64,000 bases of DNA from Sphingomonas sp. BK580 (GTDB lineage Bacteria > Pseudomonadota > Alphaproteobacteria > Sphingomonadales > Sphingomonadaceae), in assembly GCF_014194975.1 (NCBI RefSeq), contig NZ_JACIAY010000010.1, positions 118,574 to 182,573 of the forward strand. The letters are read 5' to 3'. The notes under the pieces were generated by a model, which was not told the origin of the DNA, ran no database searches, and worked only from the letters and a program-made list of their open reading frames with translations. Below are positions 33,603 to 44,005 of this stretch, piece after piece. The position numbers and the translations under genes were made by a program. Position 1 is the first letter of the stretch, and every line of letters starts with the position of its first letter.

Positions 33603-33857
33603 TCAGCCGTCTAACCGCTTGCCGCTCGCTGACGACTCATAGCCGTTGACCATGAGCGTGACTAAGCTGAGGCCGCTCCCGTCTGTCACCTCAATCTGCA
33701 GGTGCCCGTCCGCCCAGAACGCCCCGTCGACGATTGCTAACGCGCGGCTGGCTTCCTCGACGGCCTGCGTTTTGGCAGCTGTTAGGCTCGGGAGATCGAC
33801 GACCTTGTTGCCGATCTCGCCCCGATCATCGCGTATGGTGAAGCGAAAGCGTGGCAT
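33603..33857 (-). CDS. DUF6894-family small protein
   Basis: An 84-residue protein of the DUF6894 type common in sphingomonads and rhizobia. It opens MPRFRFTIRDD, has the DLPSLTAAKTQAVEEASRA helix, and ends with WADGHLQIEVTDGSG then LVTLMV. Function unknown. It has no signal or membrane segment. The ATG at 33857 is clear. It stands alone in a stretch of intergenic sequence. Confidence 0.85.
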   Translation of the reverse strand: MPRFRFTIRDDRGEIGNKVVDLPSLTAAKTQAVEEASRALAIVDGAFWADGHLQIEVTDGSGLSLVTLMVNGYESSASGKRLDG

Positions 33858-34338
33858 GACCGTTCAATGAGGCTAGGCTCAGATCGATGCGCCGGCTCAC
33901 TCAGATCAGGGTGATTGCCGCTGAACGATCAGATCTCAGTCGACCACCAAGCGGCTCGCAACCCCGATTTGCGTCCCCTCGCCCCCGCTGGGCATACGCT
34001 CCCAACCTTCGGCGGGCGCGACGTGAGGCGTCTGTTCCTAAGCGTCAGCACACGGGCAATCCGAACCCGCGACGGGATTTCACGCTCGCCATCTCTCGGG
34101 ATGACCTTTGCACGCCGGGCGAACCACCGCCACGTGCCTCCGTCGCGGACATGAGCGTCGGTGTAACGGCGCTCGCGCGGGACGGCGCCATCGGTCGTCC
34201 GAGCTCGCTCTGAGGACGCGCCTCGGCGCTCGGGAGAGGTGACTCGGCGCAGCCGTCACCATCGCATCCTCACCGCGCCGTTAATCATATGGTGACCCGG
34301 TCCGCCTAGGTCCGCCTCAGGTTTTGGGGTTAGGTCAC
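33858..34338. other. Intergenic, nothing recognised
   Basis: 480 bases upstream of the YfiR-TonB receptor-chemoreceptor operon. It should hold that operon's promoter. I could not pick out convincing -35/-10 boxes. Open frames look non-coding. Confidence 0.4.
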
Positions 34339-34857
34339 GTGAGAGAGTTGATCGGGGCAGCGGTGGTGGTGGGCAGCGTCGTGGCGCCACTGCCGCTGCG
34401 GGCGGAGTTGAACGTACCGATCGCGGTACGGGTAGTGTCGTTCCTGCAACCGCCGCCGACCGGCATCATGCCCGCCGCGATCGTGGTCGCGCCGGGCAAC
34501 GCCGCCTCGCTGGCGGACGCTGCCGCGATCGAGCGCGCGCTCGGCGGTGGTGCCGCCGCGGGGAAGACGACGCTGCGCACCAAGCGCGTGCCGGTGACTG
34601 CGCTCGACTCGCTAGCCGGCTACCGCGTCGCCTTCGTCACTGCGGGCACGCGCGACGATCAGGGCGCGATCGCTGCGGCTGCCGCGCGCAGCTCGGTCGT
34701 GACCATCACCTCGGACGACGCCTGCGTCCAGGCGGCACGCTGTGTCGTCGGGATCGGCAGCGGCGCGCGCGTCCAGATCACCGTCAACCGCGCCGCGGCG
34801 CGCGCCGCGAACGCGCGCTTCGGCTCGGCCTTCCTGATGCTCGTCAAGGAGATCTGA
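34339..34857 (+). CDS. YfiR-like (DUF4154) periplasmic protein
   Basis: A 172-residue exported protein. Signal peptide residues 1-23 (LIGAAVVVGSVVAPLPLRAE). The C-terminal part, VVTITSDDACVQAARCVVGIGSGARVQITVN read in two halves, then AAARAANARFGSAFLMLV, matches the YfiR/DUF4154 ending in which a short acidic turn, a strand, VN/IN, a helix and a final leucine-rich helix follow one another. Two cysteines (ACVQAARC) may be bridged. In Pseudomonas, YfiR is a periplasmic repressor of a HAMP-containing membrane enzyme. Start GTG 34339 is favoured, with TTG 34324 possible. It is two bases from the TonB receptor, so the genes are coupled. Confidence 0.65.
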   Translation: MRELIGAAVVVGSVVAPLPLRAELNVPIAVRVVSFLQPPPTGIMPAAIVVAPGNAASLADAAAIERALGGGAAAGKTTLRTKRVPVTALDSLAGYRVAFVTAGTRDDQGAIAAAAARSSVVTITSDDACVQAARCVVGIGSGARVQITVNRAAARAANARFGSAFLMLVKEI

Positions 34858-34859
34858 GG

Positions 34860-36908
34860 GTGACCGCGCTCATGCTACGCCGCGCCCTCGTCGTCGGCGC
34901 CGCGCTGCTCCCGATCACGGCCGCCGCGCCGGCGACCGCGCAGGCGGTGGATTATTCCGCGCTCGAAGCGATGGTCGGCGAACCCGTCACCACCAGCGTT
35001 ATCGGCAAGCCGCAGCGCGCCTCCGAGGTCGCTGCCTCGGTCACGATCATCACCGCGGATCAGATCGCGCGATCGCCCGCGCGCGATCTGCCGGGACTGC
35101 TCAAGGGCTTCGCCGGGGTCGATGTCAACCGCTGGACCGCGGGGCAGAGCGACGTCGCGGTGCGCGGCGGCGTGCAGACCTACAACGCACGGCTGCTGGT
35201 GCTGGTGGACGGGCGGCAGGTCTATCTCGACCATTACGGCCTGACCGACTGGAACCTGCTCGGCGTGCAGCTGGAGGAGATCCAGCAGATCGAGCTGGTG
35301 CGCGGCCCCGCCGCGGCGCTGTTCGGCTTCAACGCGGCCAGCGGCGTGGTCAACATCATCACCAAGCGCGGCAGCGACGCGGCGAGCGCGCGCGCCGCCG
35401 CGTCCGCGGGCGACCACGGTTTCTCGCGGCTGGCGGGCACCGCGTCGCTGCCGCTCGGCGGCAGCGTGCGCGCGCGCGTCAGCGCCGGGCGGCTGCGCGA
35501 GGACGAGCGCCGTCTGCCTCCCGGGCTGCTCGCGCCGACGCCGATCGTCGACGTCGCCGCCGACCAGGTCGCCGGCGAGCTGAGCGCGCGATGGGGCACC
35601 ACCGAGGCGGTGCTCGGCGGCGGCTATGCCAGCAACGAGCAGATCGAATATCTGCCCAGCCAGCTGCTCTCCAATCAGCGCTATCGCAGCAGCAATGTCC
35701 ACGCCGGGCTGACGCACGACACGGCGTGGGGCGGCGCGACGCTCAACGGCTACGTCAACTGGCTCGACGCCGACTATGGGGAGGAGGGCAGCGACGGGGT
35801 CAACCGCGTCAGCGCGCCGATCGAGAACCGGCTGATCGCGGTGAAGGCGGCGGCGCTCTACCGGCTCGACACCGACGACACGCTGCGCGTCGGCGCCGAG
35901 TATCGCAACAGCCGGATGCGCGGCCCCGCCCAGTTCGCGCGGACCATCGCCTATGACGTCGCCTCGCTCGACGCGATGCTCGACCTCCACCCGCTCGATC
36001 GCGTCGGCGTCAGCGCCGCGGCGCGGGTCGACCGGCTTTGGCTGGGGCAGTCGGGCGCGATCGCGCAGCCGGTGCTCGACGACCCGGCCGCGTTCGATCG
36101 CGCGTTCACGCGGCTCAGCTTCAACGCCGCGGTCGTGGTGAAGACGGGCGCGAACGGCCGGCTGCGGCTCAACGGTGGGCGAGGCTATCAGCTGCCCTCG
36201 CTGGTGAGCTTCGGCTTCCGCCTGCCGCTGGCGGTGCCGACGCCGGTGCCGATCGTGATCACCGGCTCGCCGCGCATTCGCCCCGTGGCGGTATGGAGTG
36301 GCGAGCTCGGCTATACCCATGCGCTCGGCGCGACGCGGCTGGAGGCGACCGCTTTCTACACGCGCACCAACGACGCGATCGCCTCGCCGGGAGACGGGCT
36401 CGAGCCGAACCTCGACCTGTTCCTCACGCCGACGCCGGTGCTGGCGGCGCGCTTCGCCGCGGTCGGTGACTATGCCACTTACGGCACCGAGTGGCAGGCG
36501 AGCGGACGCGTCGTCTCGCTCGACTGGCGGATCAACTACACCTGGACCGAGACCGACGGCGATCTCGCCGGCACGACGCTGCCGATCCCCTACGCGCTCG
36601 CGCCCCGCGCGACCACGCCGCGGCACAAGGCCAATGTCGCGCTCGGTTACGACGGGGGCCGCTGGTATGCGAGCGCGCTGGCACGCTACACCTCCGCGAC
36701 GCAGCAGTTCGCCTTCTCGACGCAGCAGCAGCTGCGGCTGTACCGCGTCGACGATGCGGCGGCGCTCGACGCGCGCGCGGGCTATCGCCTTAGCAACGCG
36801 CTCGAGCTGTTCGTCGCGGGCGAGAACCTGTCGCTGGCGGACGGGGCGGCGGGCTCGCCGATCCCGGCCGACCGCCGCGTGCGCGGCGGCGTACGCGTGA
36901 CGCTGTGA
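34860..36908 (+). CDS. TonB-dependent receptor of a signalling operon
   Basis: A 682-residue outer-membrane receptor, small for the class. Signal peptide 1-27 (ALVVGAALLPITAAAPATAQA). Plug domain about 45-165 (SVTIITADQIARSPARDLPGLL, VDGRQVYLD, VRGPAAALFGFNAASGVVNIITK, each seen separately). The barrel ends RGGVRVTL. Its start GTG (34860) has GGAG eight bases upstream, and ATG 34872 is an alternative. It lies between the YfiR-like gene and a HAMP/methyl-accepting protein, suggesting that the receptor's ligand is both imported or sensed and reported to the inner-membrane signaller. The class resembles colicin I/vitamin B12 or siderophore receptors. Confidence 0.9.
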   Translation: MTALMLRRALVVGAALLPITAAAPATAQAVDYSALEAMVGEPVTTSVIGKPQRASEVAASVTIITADQIARSPARDLPGLLKGFAGVDVNRWTAGQSDVAVRGGVQTYNARLLVLVDGRQVYLDHYGLTDWNLLGVQLEEIQQIELVRGPAAALFGFNAASGVVNIITKRGSDAASARAAASAGDHGFSRLAGTASLPLGGSVRARVSAGRLREDERRLPPGLLAPTPIVDVAADQVAGELSARWGTTEAVLGGGYASNEQIEYLPSQLLSNQRYRSSNVHAGLTHDTAWGGATLNGYVNWLDADYGEEGSDGVNRVSAPIENRLIAVKAAALYRLDTDDTLRVGAEYRNSRMRGPAQFARTIAYDVASLDAMLDLHPLDRVGVSAAARVDRLWLGQSGAIAQPVLDDPAAFDRAFTRLSFNAAVVVKTGANGRLRLNGGRGYQLPSLVSFGFRLPLAVPTPVPIVITGSPRIRPVAVWSGELGYTHALGATRLEATAFYTRTNDAIASPGDGLEPNLDLFLTPTPVLAARFAAVGDYATYGTEWQASGRVVSLDWRINYTWTETDGDLAGTTLPIPYALAPRATTPRHKANVALGYDGGRWYASALARYTSATQQFAFSTQQQLRLYRVDDAAALDARAGYRLSNALELFVAGENLSLADGAAGSPIPADRRVRGGVRVTL

Positions 36909-36933
36909 GCGCTAGAATGGCGATCCCCGCGCG

Positions 36934-38715
36934 ATGCTGACCCTGCTCTCCGCGCTAGCGGACCGCGTCGAGCGGCGTGCGCGGCTCGCCGACCGGCCGA
37001 TCACCGCCAAGGTAGCGGCGACGCCGCTGCTGATGCTGGTGCTGTTCGCGCTGATCGCCGCGCTGAGCGCCACGGCGCTGGTGGTGGCGGACCGGAGCGT
37101 CAACCGTGTCGTCCAGGTCGACATGCGCGACCTGAGCCAGCTCAATGCGGTCGCACTGCGCTTCGAGATGGCGGACTCCGAGCTGTACCGGCTGCTGATC
37201 GCCAAGGCCGCTGCCCCCACTACCGACGTGCCATCGCGCGCCGCTGCGGTGGAACGCGAGCTCGACGGCGTGCGTGCCGAGTTGGTGCGCTATCGCTCGC
37301 GCCATCCTGGCGAGCGCGCCGCGCTCGACGGCATGCTCGCGGACCTCGGCGAGTATCGCGCCACCGTGGGCGTGATCACCTCGATGCTCGAGATCGACTT
37401 CGCCAGCAGCGCGGCCATGGTGGCGCCGTTCCGCGAGAACGCGCACCGGGTGGAGCAGCGGCTGCGTGCGATGACTCGTGCCGGGGTCGCGCGCGCGGAC
37501 GAGGGTGCGGCTAGCGCCGTCTTCGCCACGCGGGCGACCTTGCTCGCGATCGTGCTGGTGTCGTCGCTCGCGGCGGCGCTCGGCGTGGCGATGGCCTATG
37601 TGATCAGCCGCTCGACGGTTCGCTCGATCACGAGCATCGCCGCCGCGACCGAGGCGGTGCTCGCCGGCGAGACGCCCGACCTCGCCGCGTTGCGTCGACG
37701 CGACGAACTGGGCCAGATGGTGACCGCACTGCAACGCTATGACCAACAGCGCGGCGAGGCCGAGCGGCTGGCGGCCGAGACCGCACGGCTGCACGAGGAG
37801 GCGCGTCGCCAGGAGAGCCGTCGTGGCGAGGAGGTGGCGCGCGCGACCCGCGAGGCCGAGGCGCGTCGCCGCGAGACGCTGCACGTGCTGGCGCAGACGT
37901 TCGAAGAGCAGGTCGCGGGAGCGATCCGCGAGGCGCAGGCCGCGATGACGCATCTCGACCGAAGCGCGAGCGATCTCACCGACTCGGCCGGCGACAACCG
38001 TACGCTCGCCGCCGAGCTCGACACGATCGCGCACCAGTTCAGCGAGGAGATGCGCGAGGCGAGCGAGGCGACCCGGTCGCTCGCGTGCGCGTTCGAGGAC
38101 ATCGATCAGGAGGTGGAGGGCACCAGCCGCGCCGCCCGCTCGATCAACCGCCACGCGCAGGTAGCGCAGGCGGCGGTGGCGCAGTCGCAGCAGCAGGCGG
38201 CAACGATCGAGCAGATCGTCGATGTCATCGACGCGATCGCGCAGCAGACGAACCTGCTTGCGCTCAACGCGACGATCGAGGCGGCGCGCGCCGGCAGCGC
38301 GGGAGCCGGCTTCGCGGTCGTGGCCGCGGAGATCAAGTCGCTGTCGAGCCGCACGGGCCTTTCCACCAGCGACGTGCGCCGCACGATCGAGGCGGTGCAG
38401 GGCACGATCGGCACCATGGTGACGAACACGGACAGCTTGGGCGCCCTGATCGCGCGGCTCGACGATGGCGCCGGCCGAGTGGCGCTGATGTCGCGCGGGC
38501 AGGCCCGCTCGATCGACCAGCTCAACGCGCGGATCGGCGAAGTGCGCGAGCGCAGCCACGCCTTGGCGACGGCGAGCGAGCGGATAGGCACCTCGGTGCA
38601 GCGCAACCTCGCCTCGGTGGAGCATTTCCGCGACGCCTCGCGCACGCTCGACCGTACCCTGTCGCTGCTGGCCGGCGATGCGCAGCGCTTCACCCAGACG
38701 CTGCTGGCGGGGTAA
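36934..38715 (+). CDS. Methyl-accepting chemotaxis-type signaller with HAMP domain
   Basis: A 593-residue inner-membrane sensor. First membrane helix about residues 30-52 ([22 protein letters not shown]). A periplasmic four-helix-type sensor domain of about 150 residues follows. The second helix lies at 205-228 ([22 protein letters not shown]), then HAMP to about 285. A long coiled coil leads to the signalling tip [20 protein letters not shown] near 434, the hallmark of chemoreceptors. No C-terminal CheR/CheB pentapeptide is seen. It lies 25 bases after the TonB receptor gene and completes a three-gene operon. Its output is probably a chemosensory kinase encoded elsewhere. Confidence 0.92.
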   Translation: MLTLLSALADRVERRARLADRPITAKVAATPLLMLVLFALIAALSATALVVADRSVNRVVQVDMRDLSQLNAVALRFEMADSELYRLLIAKAAAPTTDVPSRAAAVERELDGVRAELVRYRSRHPGERAALDGMLADLGEYRATVGVITSMLEIDFASSAAMVAPFRENAHRVEQRLRAMTRAGVARADEGAASAVFATRATLLAIVLVSSLAAALGVAMAYVISRSTVRSITSIAAATEAVLAGETPDLAALRRRDELGQMVTALQRYDQQRGEAERLAAETARLHEEARRQESRRGEEVARATREAEARRRETLHVLAQTFEEQVAGAIREAQAAMTHLDRSASDLTDSAGDNRTLAAELDTIAHQFSEEMREASEATRSLACAFEDIDQEVEGTSRAARSINRHAQVAQAAVAQSQQQAATIEQIVDVIDAIAQQTNLLALNATIEAARAGSAGAGFAVVAAEIKSLSSRTGLSTSDVRRTIEAVQGTIGTMVTNTDSLGALIARLDDGAGRVALMSRGQARSIDQLNARIGEVRERSHALATASERIGTSVQRNLASVEHFRDASRTLDRTLSLLAGDAQRFTQTLLAG

Positions 38716-39252
38716 GGAGGAGCGGTGACGGGCGGCGTGGGCGCCCGATTGTCGGGACGGTGGAGCGGCGCCTGGCCCTCGAAGAGATCGGGATCGACGA
38801 TCCGATCGATCGGGCGCCTCTCGACCGCGAAGCAAGCCGCATCATCGTCGCATAGGTCGCCTCGCTGTGAGGCAACCAGCCGCGCGATGAGATGAACGAA
38901 CGGCCGGTTTTCGGTCTCGGCGATGCGATGTCGGATGTCCGTACCTGCGTCTGGATCCTCTCACATCGGGCAAGGCGATCCCTTGCGCGCGCTTTGTGGG
39001 CGAGCCGCCAGTATAGCTGTTGATGTCGGTCGCGTAGGCCGAGTGAGCGTCCTGATCTGAGCCGATGCGCGCACAAGCTCTTCTATCGCTCGAGGCGGCG
39101 GCGAGTGGACGAAATTTACAATGTCGATGAAAGCGGCGCTGACAAGGTCAGCGTCTCAGAATAGCGCTTGCTCAAGGCTGCCAAGACTGGTTACCAGATA
39201 GATCATAACAATAGGTCGACACAGATCGGCCGTCACATCGGGGAGGATCGAA
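38716..39252. other. Intergenic with one repeat copy
   Basis: 537 bases between the signalling operon and the glycan operon. No gene seen. It contains the repeat copy at 38891-38958, and its last 100 bases should contain the receptor promoter. Confidence 0.45.
38891..38958 (+). repeat. Dispersed intergenic repeat, copy 6 (longer spacer)
   Basis: GATGAACGAACGGCCGGT opens it, and GTCTGGATCCT lies 61 bases on. The 5' half is well conserved, and the spacer carries about six extra bases. Confidence 0.5.
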
Positions 39253-42123
39253 ATGAAGGTTTCAGTCAAGGCAGCGCTGCTCGCCAGCGGGATGATCGTC
39301 GCTTTCCCCACCTGGGCGCAGGACATGCCGCAAACCGCGCAGCCCGCGGCGGGGGTGCCGGTCACCGGCCCGCCCGGCACGGCGCAGGAGCCGACACCGG
39401 TCGCGGCGCAGGTCGGCCCGGGGGAGAGCGACGCCGCCGACGAGATCGTCGTCACCGGCATCCGCGGCAGCCTCGCCTCGTCGGCGCGGATCAAGCGTGA
39501 CGCGCAGCAGATCGTCGACACCATCTCGGCCGAGGACGTCGGCAAGTTCCCCGACGCCAATATCGCCGAGTCGCTCCAGCGCATCACCGGCGTCGCGATC
39601 GACCGCTCGGGCGGCGAGGGACAGTTCATCACCGTGCGCGGGCTCGGACCCGAGTTCAACACGGTGCTGGTCAACGGCCGCGTGATGGCGACCGACAATC
39701 CCGGCCGCGAGTTCTCGTTCGACGTGCTGTCGTCGAACATGATCCAGCGCACCGACGTGTTCAAGTCGAGCGTGCCCGAGTTGCAGGAAGGCGGCATCGG
39801 GGCCACGGTCAACGTCATCACGGCGCGCCCGCTCGACGGTCGCAGCGGCTTCCACGTCGCCGCCTCGGCGGGCGGCATCTACGACACGCTGCGCGAGAAG
39901 CTCAGCCCGGATTTCTCGGCGGTGACGTCGCTGACCAACGAGGCCAAGACGCTCGGCATCGTCCTGTCGGGCTCCTACACCGACCGGCGCAGCCAGCTCG
40001 ACTATATTCAGACGGACGGCTGGCTGTTCGGCCCGCAGAACGTCGTAAACGGCAGCGCGACCTCGGCCGGGCTGACCACCGGCGCGCTGGGCAACACCGG
40101 CGCCACCGTCAACGTGCCGCAGAACCTCGCCTTCGCGCGCCAGCTCGATCGGCGCCGCCGGATCAACCTGGCCGGCGCGGTCCAGGCGCAGGTGACCGAC
40201 GAGCTGCTGCTCACCGTCGACGGCATCTACTCCAAGTTCGACGTGTTCACGCATCGGAACATCTTCGCCAACTTCTACTCGGCGCCCTATATCGGCCTGG
40301 AGCTCGACGACACCGCCTCCGCGATCGGCTTCAACCGGCCCGGGCAGCAGTTCCTCGCCGCCAACCCGCTGCTGGCAGACCGCGTGTCGCTCTCGCAGAA
40401 CGACAATATCGTCAACAACAACGACCGCCGCACCGAGACGTATCAGGTCGGCGGCAACCTCAAGTGGAACCCGACCGAGGACGTCGAGGTGCGGCTCGAC
40501 GCCTCGCGGACGCGCGCGACCCAGCGCAATCCCACCCAGTTCGTCGTCGTCGGCTCGCTCGCGCAGACCAGTCCGCGGTTCGACCTCAACGTCGGTGACG
40601 ACGTCCCCACCGCGTCCAATTTCGGCAACATCACCGACCCGTCGCTGATGCGCGCGCACTTCACCGGCATCGATGCCAACCGCGTGCGCGACACCAGCTC
40701 GGAATACCACATCGACACCGACTATAAGATCCACGACAGCGTGCTGCGCTCGGTCCGGATCGGCATGGCCTATTCGGATCGCACCAAGATCCGCCGCTTC
40801 TTCAGCAATTCCGACGGCAATTGCGCCTATTGCGGCTACGACATCCCGGTCGACCAGTCGCTGCTGTCGCCGTACAAGCTCGACAACTTCCTCAAGGGCG
40901 TCTCCGGCGCGCAGAACGCGCCTGGCCAGTTCTTCACCTACGACACCGACGCGGTGATCGCCTTCCTCTCCGATCCCGCCAACCTCGCCCGCGCCCGCCA
41001 GGGCCGGACCGCGGCGGAGCAGGCCGCCGAGGCGGCGCGCCTGCTGGCGCTGCCGGGCGGCCCGTACGGCGTGCGCGAGAATGTTGGCAGCACCGCCAAC
41101 GTCAACGAGCGGTTGCTCGCCGGTTATATCGCCATGTCCTTCGGCGGCGAGCGCTGGAGCGCCAACGCCGGCGTGCGGGTGGTGCGGACGCAGACGGTGT
41201 CGCGCGGCTTCGCGCAGCCGGTGATCAACATCACCAACACGCGCGGCGACGACACGTTGGTCTTCACCTACGGCGACTCGACGCCGGTCGCGATCCGCAA
41301 CAGCTACGTCAACGCGCTGCCGTCGGCGAACATCAAGTTCAACGTCACCGACAAGTTCATCGCGCGCGCGGCCTTCTCGCAGACCGTCACGCGGCCGACG
41401 CTGACCGATCTCGGCGTCGACAATTCCTACGGCGGCCGCGTCTCGGTGCCGCAGTCGGGCGGTGGCAACCCGACGCTGGAGCCGTTCAAGTCGACCAACT
41501 ACGACGTCTCGCTCGAATATTACTTCAACTCGATCAGCTATCTGAGTGCCGGCGCCTTCTACAAGGACCTCAGCAACTTCCTGGAGCTTCAGACGCTGCC
41601 GGTCGAGCGCTTCGGGCGCATCTTCCAGGACACGCGGACGCGCAACGGCCAGACCGGCTGGATCCGCGGCATCGAGGTCGGCGGACAATATTCGCTCGAC
41701 TTCCTGCCCGGTCCTCTGTCGGGCTTCGGCCTGGCCGGCAACTACACCTATGTCGAGAGCAAGGCAGAGCGCGACGCCTCGCTGGCAGACTATGAGTGCG
41801 GCTACAACGGCCTCTCGCCGCACTCGGCGAACGGCAGCGTGTTCTACGAGAAGTACGGCCTGTCCGCACGCGGTTCGTACAACTGGCGCTCCGACTATCT
41901 GCGCTCGTGCCGGTCGGATCAGGGGCGGCCGCGCAACCGCTCGAGCTACGGCCAGTTCGACTTCAACGTCGGCTATGACATCACACCCAACGTCCAGATC
42001 TACGTCCAGGGCGTCAACGTCACCAACCAGCGGATCCACGAATGGTCCGCGATCGAGGAGCGCTTCCTGCTGCTCCAGGAGACCGGCGCGCGCTACAATT
42101 TCGGTGCGCGGCTGAAGTTCTGA
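39253..42123 (+). CDS. TonB-dependent receptor, carbohydrate-uptake type
   Basis: A 956-residue outer-membrane receptor of the CUT type found beside glycan-degrading genes. Signal peptide 1-23 (ALLASGMIVAFPTWAQD). TonB box near DEIVVTGIRGSL. The plug carries the class signature KFPDANIAESLQRITGVAI, then GEGQFITVRGL and EFNTVLVNGR. The barrel ends YNFGARLKF with terminal phenylalanine. A strong GGGGAGGATCGAA precedes the ATG. It is followed after 19 bases by an alpha-galactosidase-like gene, so the imported substrate is likely an alpha-galactoside. That link is inference. Confidence 0.93.
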   Translation: MKVSVKAALLASGMIVAFPTWAQDMPQTAQPAAGVPVTGPPGTAQEPTPVAAQVGPGESDAADEIVVTGIRGSLASSARIKRDAQQIVDTISAEDVGKFPDANIAESLQRITGVAIDRSGGEGQFITVRGLGPEFNTVLVNGRVMATDNPGREFSFDVLSSNMIQRTDVFKSSVPELQEGGIGATVNVITARPLDGRSGFHVAASAGGIYDTLREKLSPDFSAVTSLTNEAKTLGIVLSGSYTDRRSQLDYIQTDGWLFGPQNVVNGSATSAGLTTGALGNTGATVNVPQNLAFARQLDRRRRINLAGAVQAQVTDELLLTVDGIYSKFDVFTHRNIFANFYSAPYIGLELDDTASAIGFNRPGQQFLAANPLLADRVSLSQNDNIVNNNDRRTETYQVGGNLKWNPTEDVEVRLDASRTRATQRNPTQFVVVGSLAQTSPRFDLNVGDDVPTASNFGNITDPSLMRAHFTGIDANRVRDTSSEYHIDTDYKIHDSVLRSVRIGMAYSDRTKIRRFFSNSDGNCAYCGYDIPVDQSLLSPYKLDNFLKGVSGAQNAPGQFFTYDTDAVIAFLSDPANLARARQGRTAAEQAAEAARLLALPGGPYGVRENVGSTANVNERLLAGYIAMSFGGERWSANAGVRVVRTQTVSRGFAQPVINITNTRGDDTLVFTYGDSTPVAIRNSYVNALPSANIKFNVTDKFIARAAFSQTVTRPTLTDLGVDNSYGGRVSVPQSGGGNPTLEPFKSTNYDVSLEYYFNSISYLSAGAFYKDLSNFLELQTLPVERFGRIFQDTRTRNGQTGWIRGIEVGGQYSLDFLPGPLSGFGLAGNYTYVESKAERDASLADYECGYNGLSPHSANGSVFYEKYGLSARGSYNWRSDYLRSCRSDQGRPRNRSSYGQFDFNVGYDITPNVQIYVQGVNVTNQRIHEWSAIEERFLLLQETGARYNFGARLKF

Positions 42124-42142
42124 CCGCGACCGAGAGGGCGAC

Positions 42143-44005
42143 GTGAGGAACGTGGCGCTGGCCGGCGCGCTCGCCGGCTGCCTCCTGGCCGCGCCGGCGG
42201 CGGCGCAGGCGGGAACGCCCGCGGCGACGAACACGCGGCGCAGCGTCACCGTCGCCGGGCTGGAGCTGACCGTCACGGGCGAGCTCGACGGCTTCGCGCT
42301 CGCGGTGCGCGCCGAGCCGATCGCGCCGGGGGTGGCGCGCGCGGTGCTGACGCTGACGCGCGCGACGCCCGCGCCCCCGCCGCGGCTGACGATCCGCTGG
42401 TCGCAGCCGTCGGTCGACATGGCGGGGATGTGGACCCCCGACGCGAGCCTGGGGCGGACGATCGTGCCCGATTTCGCGTCGACGCGGCTGCGCTCGACGC
42501 TCACCGCCGCGGCGCCGGTGCTGACGCTCTACGGGCGCGGCGAGCAGAACCGGCTGACCGTCGCCGCCGAGGAGGCGGTGAGCCCGGTGCTGCTCGCGGC
42601 CAAGCTGCGCGAGGAGGACGTGCGCGTCTACGGCAGCGTCGAGCTGTTCAGCGAGCGCCACGCGCCCTTGATGCGCTACACCACTAGCCTGCGCCTCGAC
42701 ACGCGCGCGATCCCGGTCGCGGACGCGCTCGGCGACGTCGCGGACTGGTGGTCGCGCCAGCCCGGCAAGGCGCCCGTGCCGGCGCCGCCGAGCGCGCGCG
42801 AGCCGCTCGACTCGACCTGGTACAGCTATCACCAGGCGGTCGACGAGGCGACGGTGCTGGCCGAGGCTGGAGCGGCGGCGCGGCACGGCTTCAAGGTGAT
42901 GATCGTCGATGACGGCTGGCAGACCGGCGACACGAGCCGCGGCTACGCGCATGCCGGCGACTGGCACCCCGAGCGGCTGCGACGCATGCGCGTCGTCACC
43001 GACGCACTGCACGCGCGCGGGATGAAAGGCATGCTGTGGTTCTCGGTGCCGCTGGTCGGCGACGAGGCCGCGGTGCTGCCGCGCTTCCGCGGCAAGATCC
43101 TGCGGCGATGGGCCGACCAGCGCACCAACGTGCTCGATCCGCGCTACCCCGAGGTACGCGCCTATCTGGTCGAGACCTTCCGCCGCGCGGTGCGCGACTG
43201 GGGGTGGGACGGGCTCAAGCTCGACTTCATCGACATGTTCAGCAGCGACGAGACCACGGTACTCGATCGCGCCGACGGGCGCGACATCGCCTCCGTCTAC
43301 GAGGCGGTCAACCGGCTGATGGTGGACGTGATGACGGCGCTGCGCGCGATCCGCCCCGACGTCATGATCGAGTTCCGCCAGCCCTATAGCGGCCCGGTGA
43401 TCCGCACCTTCGGCAACATGCTGCGCGCCTCGGACGCGCCGAACGAGTCGATCCTCAACCGCCAGCGGATCGTCGACCTGCGCCTGCTCGCCGGCGCCAC
43501 CCCGGTCCACGCCGACCCGATCGTGTGGCACGCCGAAGAGCCCAGCGGCACCGCCGCGCTCCAGCTGCTCGACACGCTGTTCGCGGTGCCGCAGGTGTCG
43601 ATGCGGCTCGACACGCTGACGCCCGGGCACGCCGCGATGCTGACGCACTATCTCGCTTACTGGCGCGCCAACCGTGCCGTGCTGCTCGACGGGCGCTTCC
43701 GTCCGGAAGGGATCAACGCGCAATACGAGCTCGTCCGCGCGACGACCGCGGACAAGCAGATCGTCGCCGCCTACGCCGATCGCGCCATCGTGTTGGATGA
43801 GCCGACGCGCGCGATCGACCTGGTCAATGCCACCGCGGCGTCGCGGCTCGTGGTGGAGGCGCCGCGCGATCTCGGTCGCTACGAGGCGCGCGTCACCGAC
43901 GCCGAGGGGCGAGCGGTGTCGCGCACGCTGATCGACCTGACGCGCGGTGCGCACCTCGTCGCGGTACCGCCGGCAGGGATCGTCGCGCTGGTGCGTCGAC
44001 CGTGA
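42143..44005 (+). CDS. Alpha-galactosidase-like glycoside hydrolase (GH36/clan D)
   Basis: A 620-residue periplasmic enzyme with signal peptide 1-23 (LAGALAGCLLAAPAAAQAG). A beta-sandwich N-terminal domain leads into a TIM barrel beginning DSTWYSYHQAV near 225. Clan-D landmarks are MIVDDGWQTG near 253, GMLWFSVPL, the nucleophile aspartate in GLKLDFID (near 357), and the acid/base aspartate in RASDAP (near 431). The reaction is retaining hydrolysis of alpha-galactosides. Start GTG 42143 follows GAGAGGG. The stop overlaps the acyltransferase start by four bases (GTGA), so the three genes receptor-hydrolase-acyltransferase are one operon. Exact substrate specificity cannot be read from the sequence. 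Confidence 0.88.
   Translation: MRNVALAGALAGCLLAAPAAAQAGTPAATNTRRSVTVAGLELTVTGELDGFALAVRAEPIAPGVARAVLTLTRATPAPPPRLTIRWSQPSVDMAGMWTPDASLGRTIVPDFASTRLRSTLTAAAPVLTLYGRGEQNRLTVAAEEAVSPVLLAAKLREEDVRVYGSVELFSERHAPLMRYTTSLRLDTRAIPVADALGDVADWWSRQPGKAPVPAPPSAREPLDSTWYSYHQAVDEATVLAEAGAAARHGFKVMIVDDGWQTGDTSRGYAHAGDWHPERLRRMRVVTDALHARGMKGMLWFSVPLVGDEAAVLPRFRGKILRRWADQRTNVLDPRYPEVRAYLVETFRRAVRDWGWDGLKLDFIDMFSSDETTVLDRADGRDIASVYEAVNRLMVDVMTALRAIRPDVMIEFRQPYSGPVIRTFGNMLRASDAPNESILNRQRIVDLRLLAGATPVHADPIVWHAEEPSGTAALQLLDTLFAVPQVSMRLDTLTPGHAAMLTHYLAYWRANRAVLLDGRFRPEGINAQYELVRATTADKQIVAAYADRAIVLDEPTRAIDLVNATAASRLVVEAPRDLGRYEARVTDAEGRAVSRTLIDLTRGAHLVAVPPAGIVALVRRP

Noticed and set aside
39262..42504. 1080-codon minus-strand frame opposite the TonB receptor
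   Set aside because: Antisense shadow with no domain pattern. The plus strand encodes a complete receptor with signal peptide and terminal phenylalanine.
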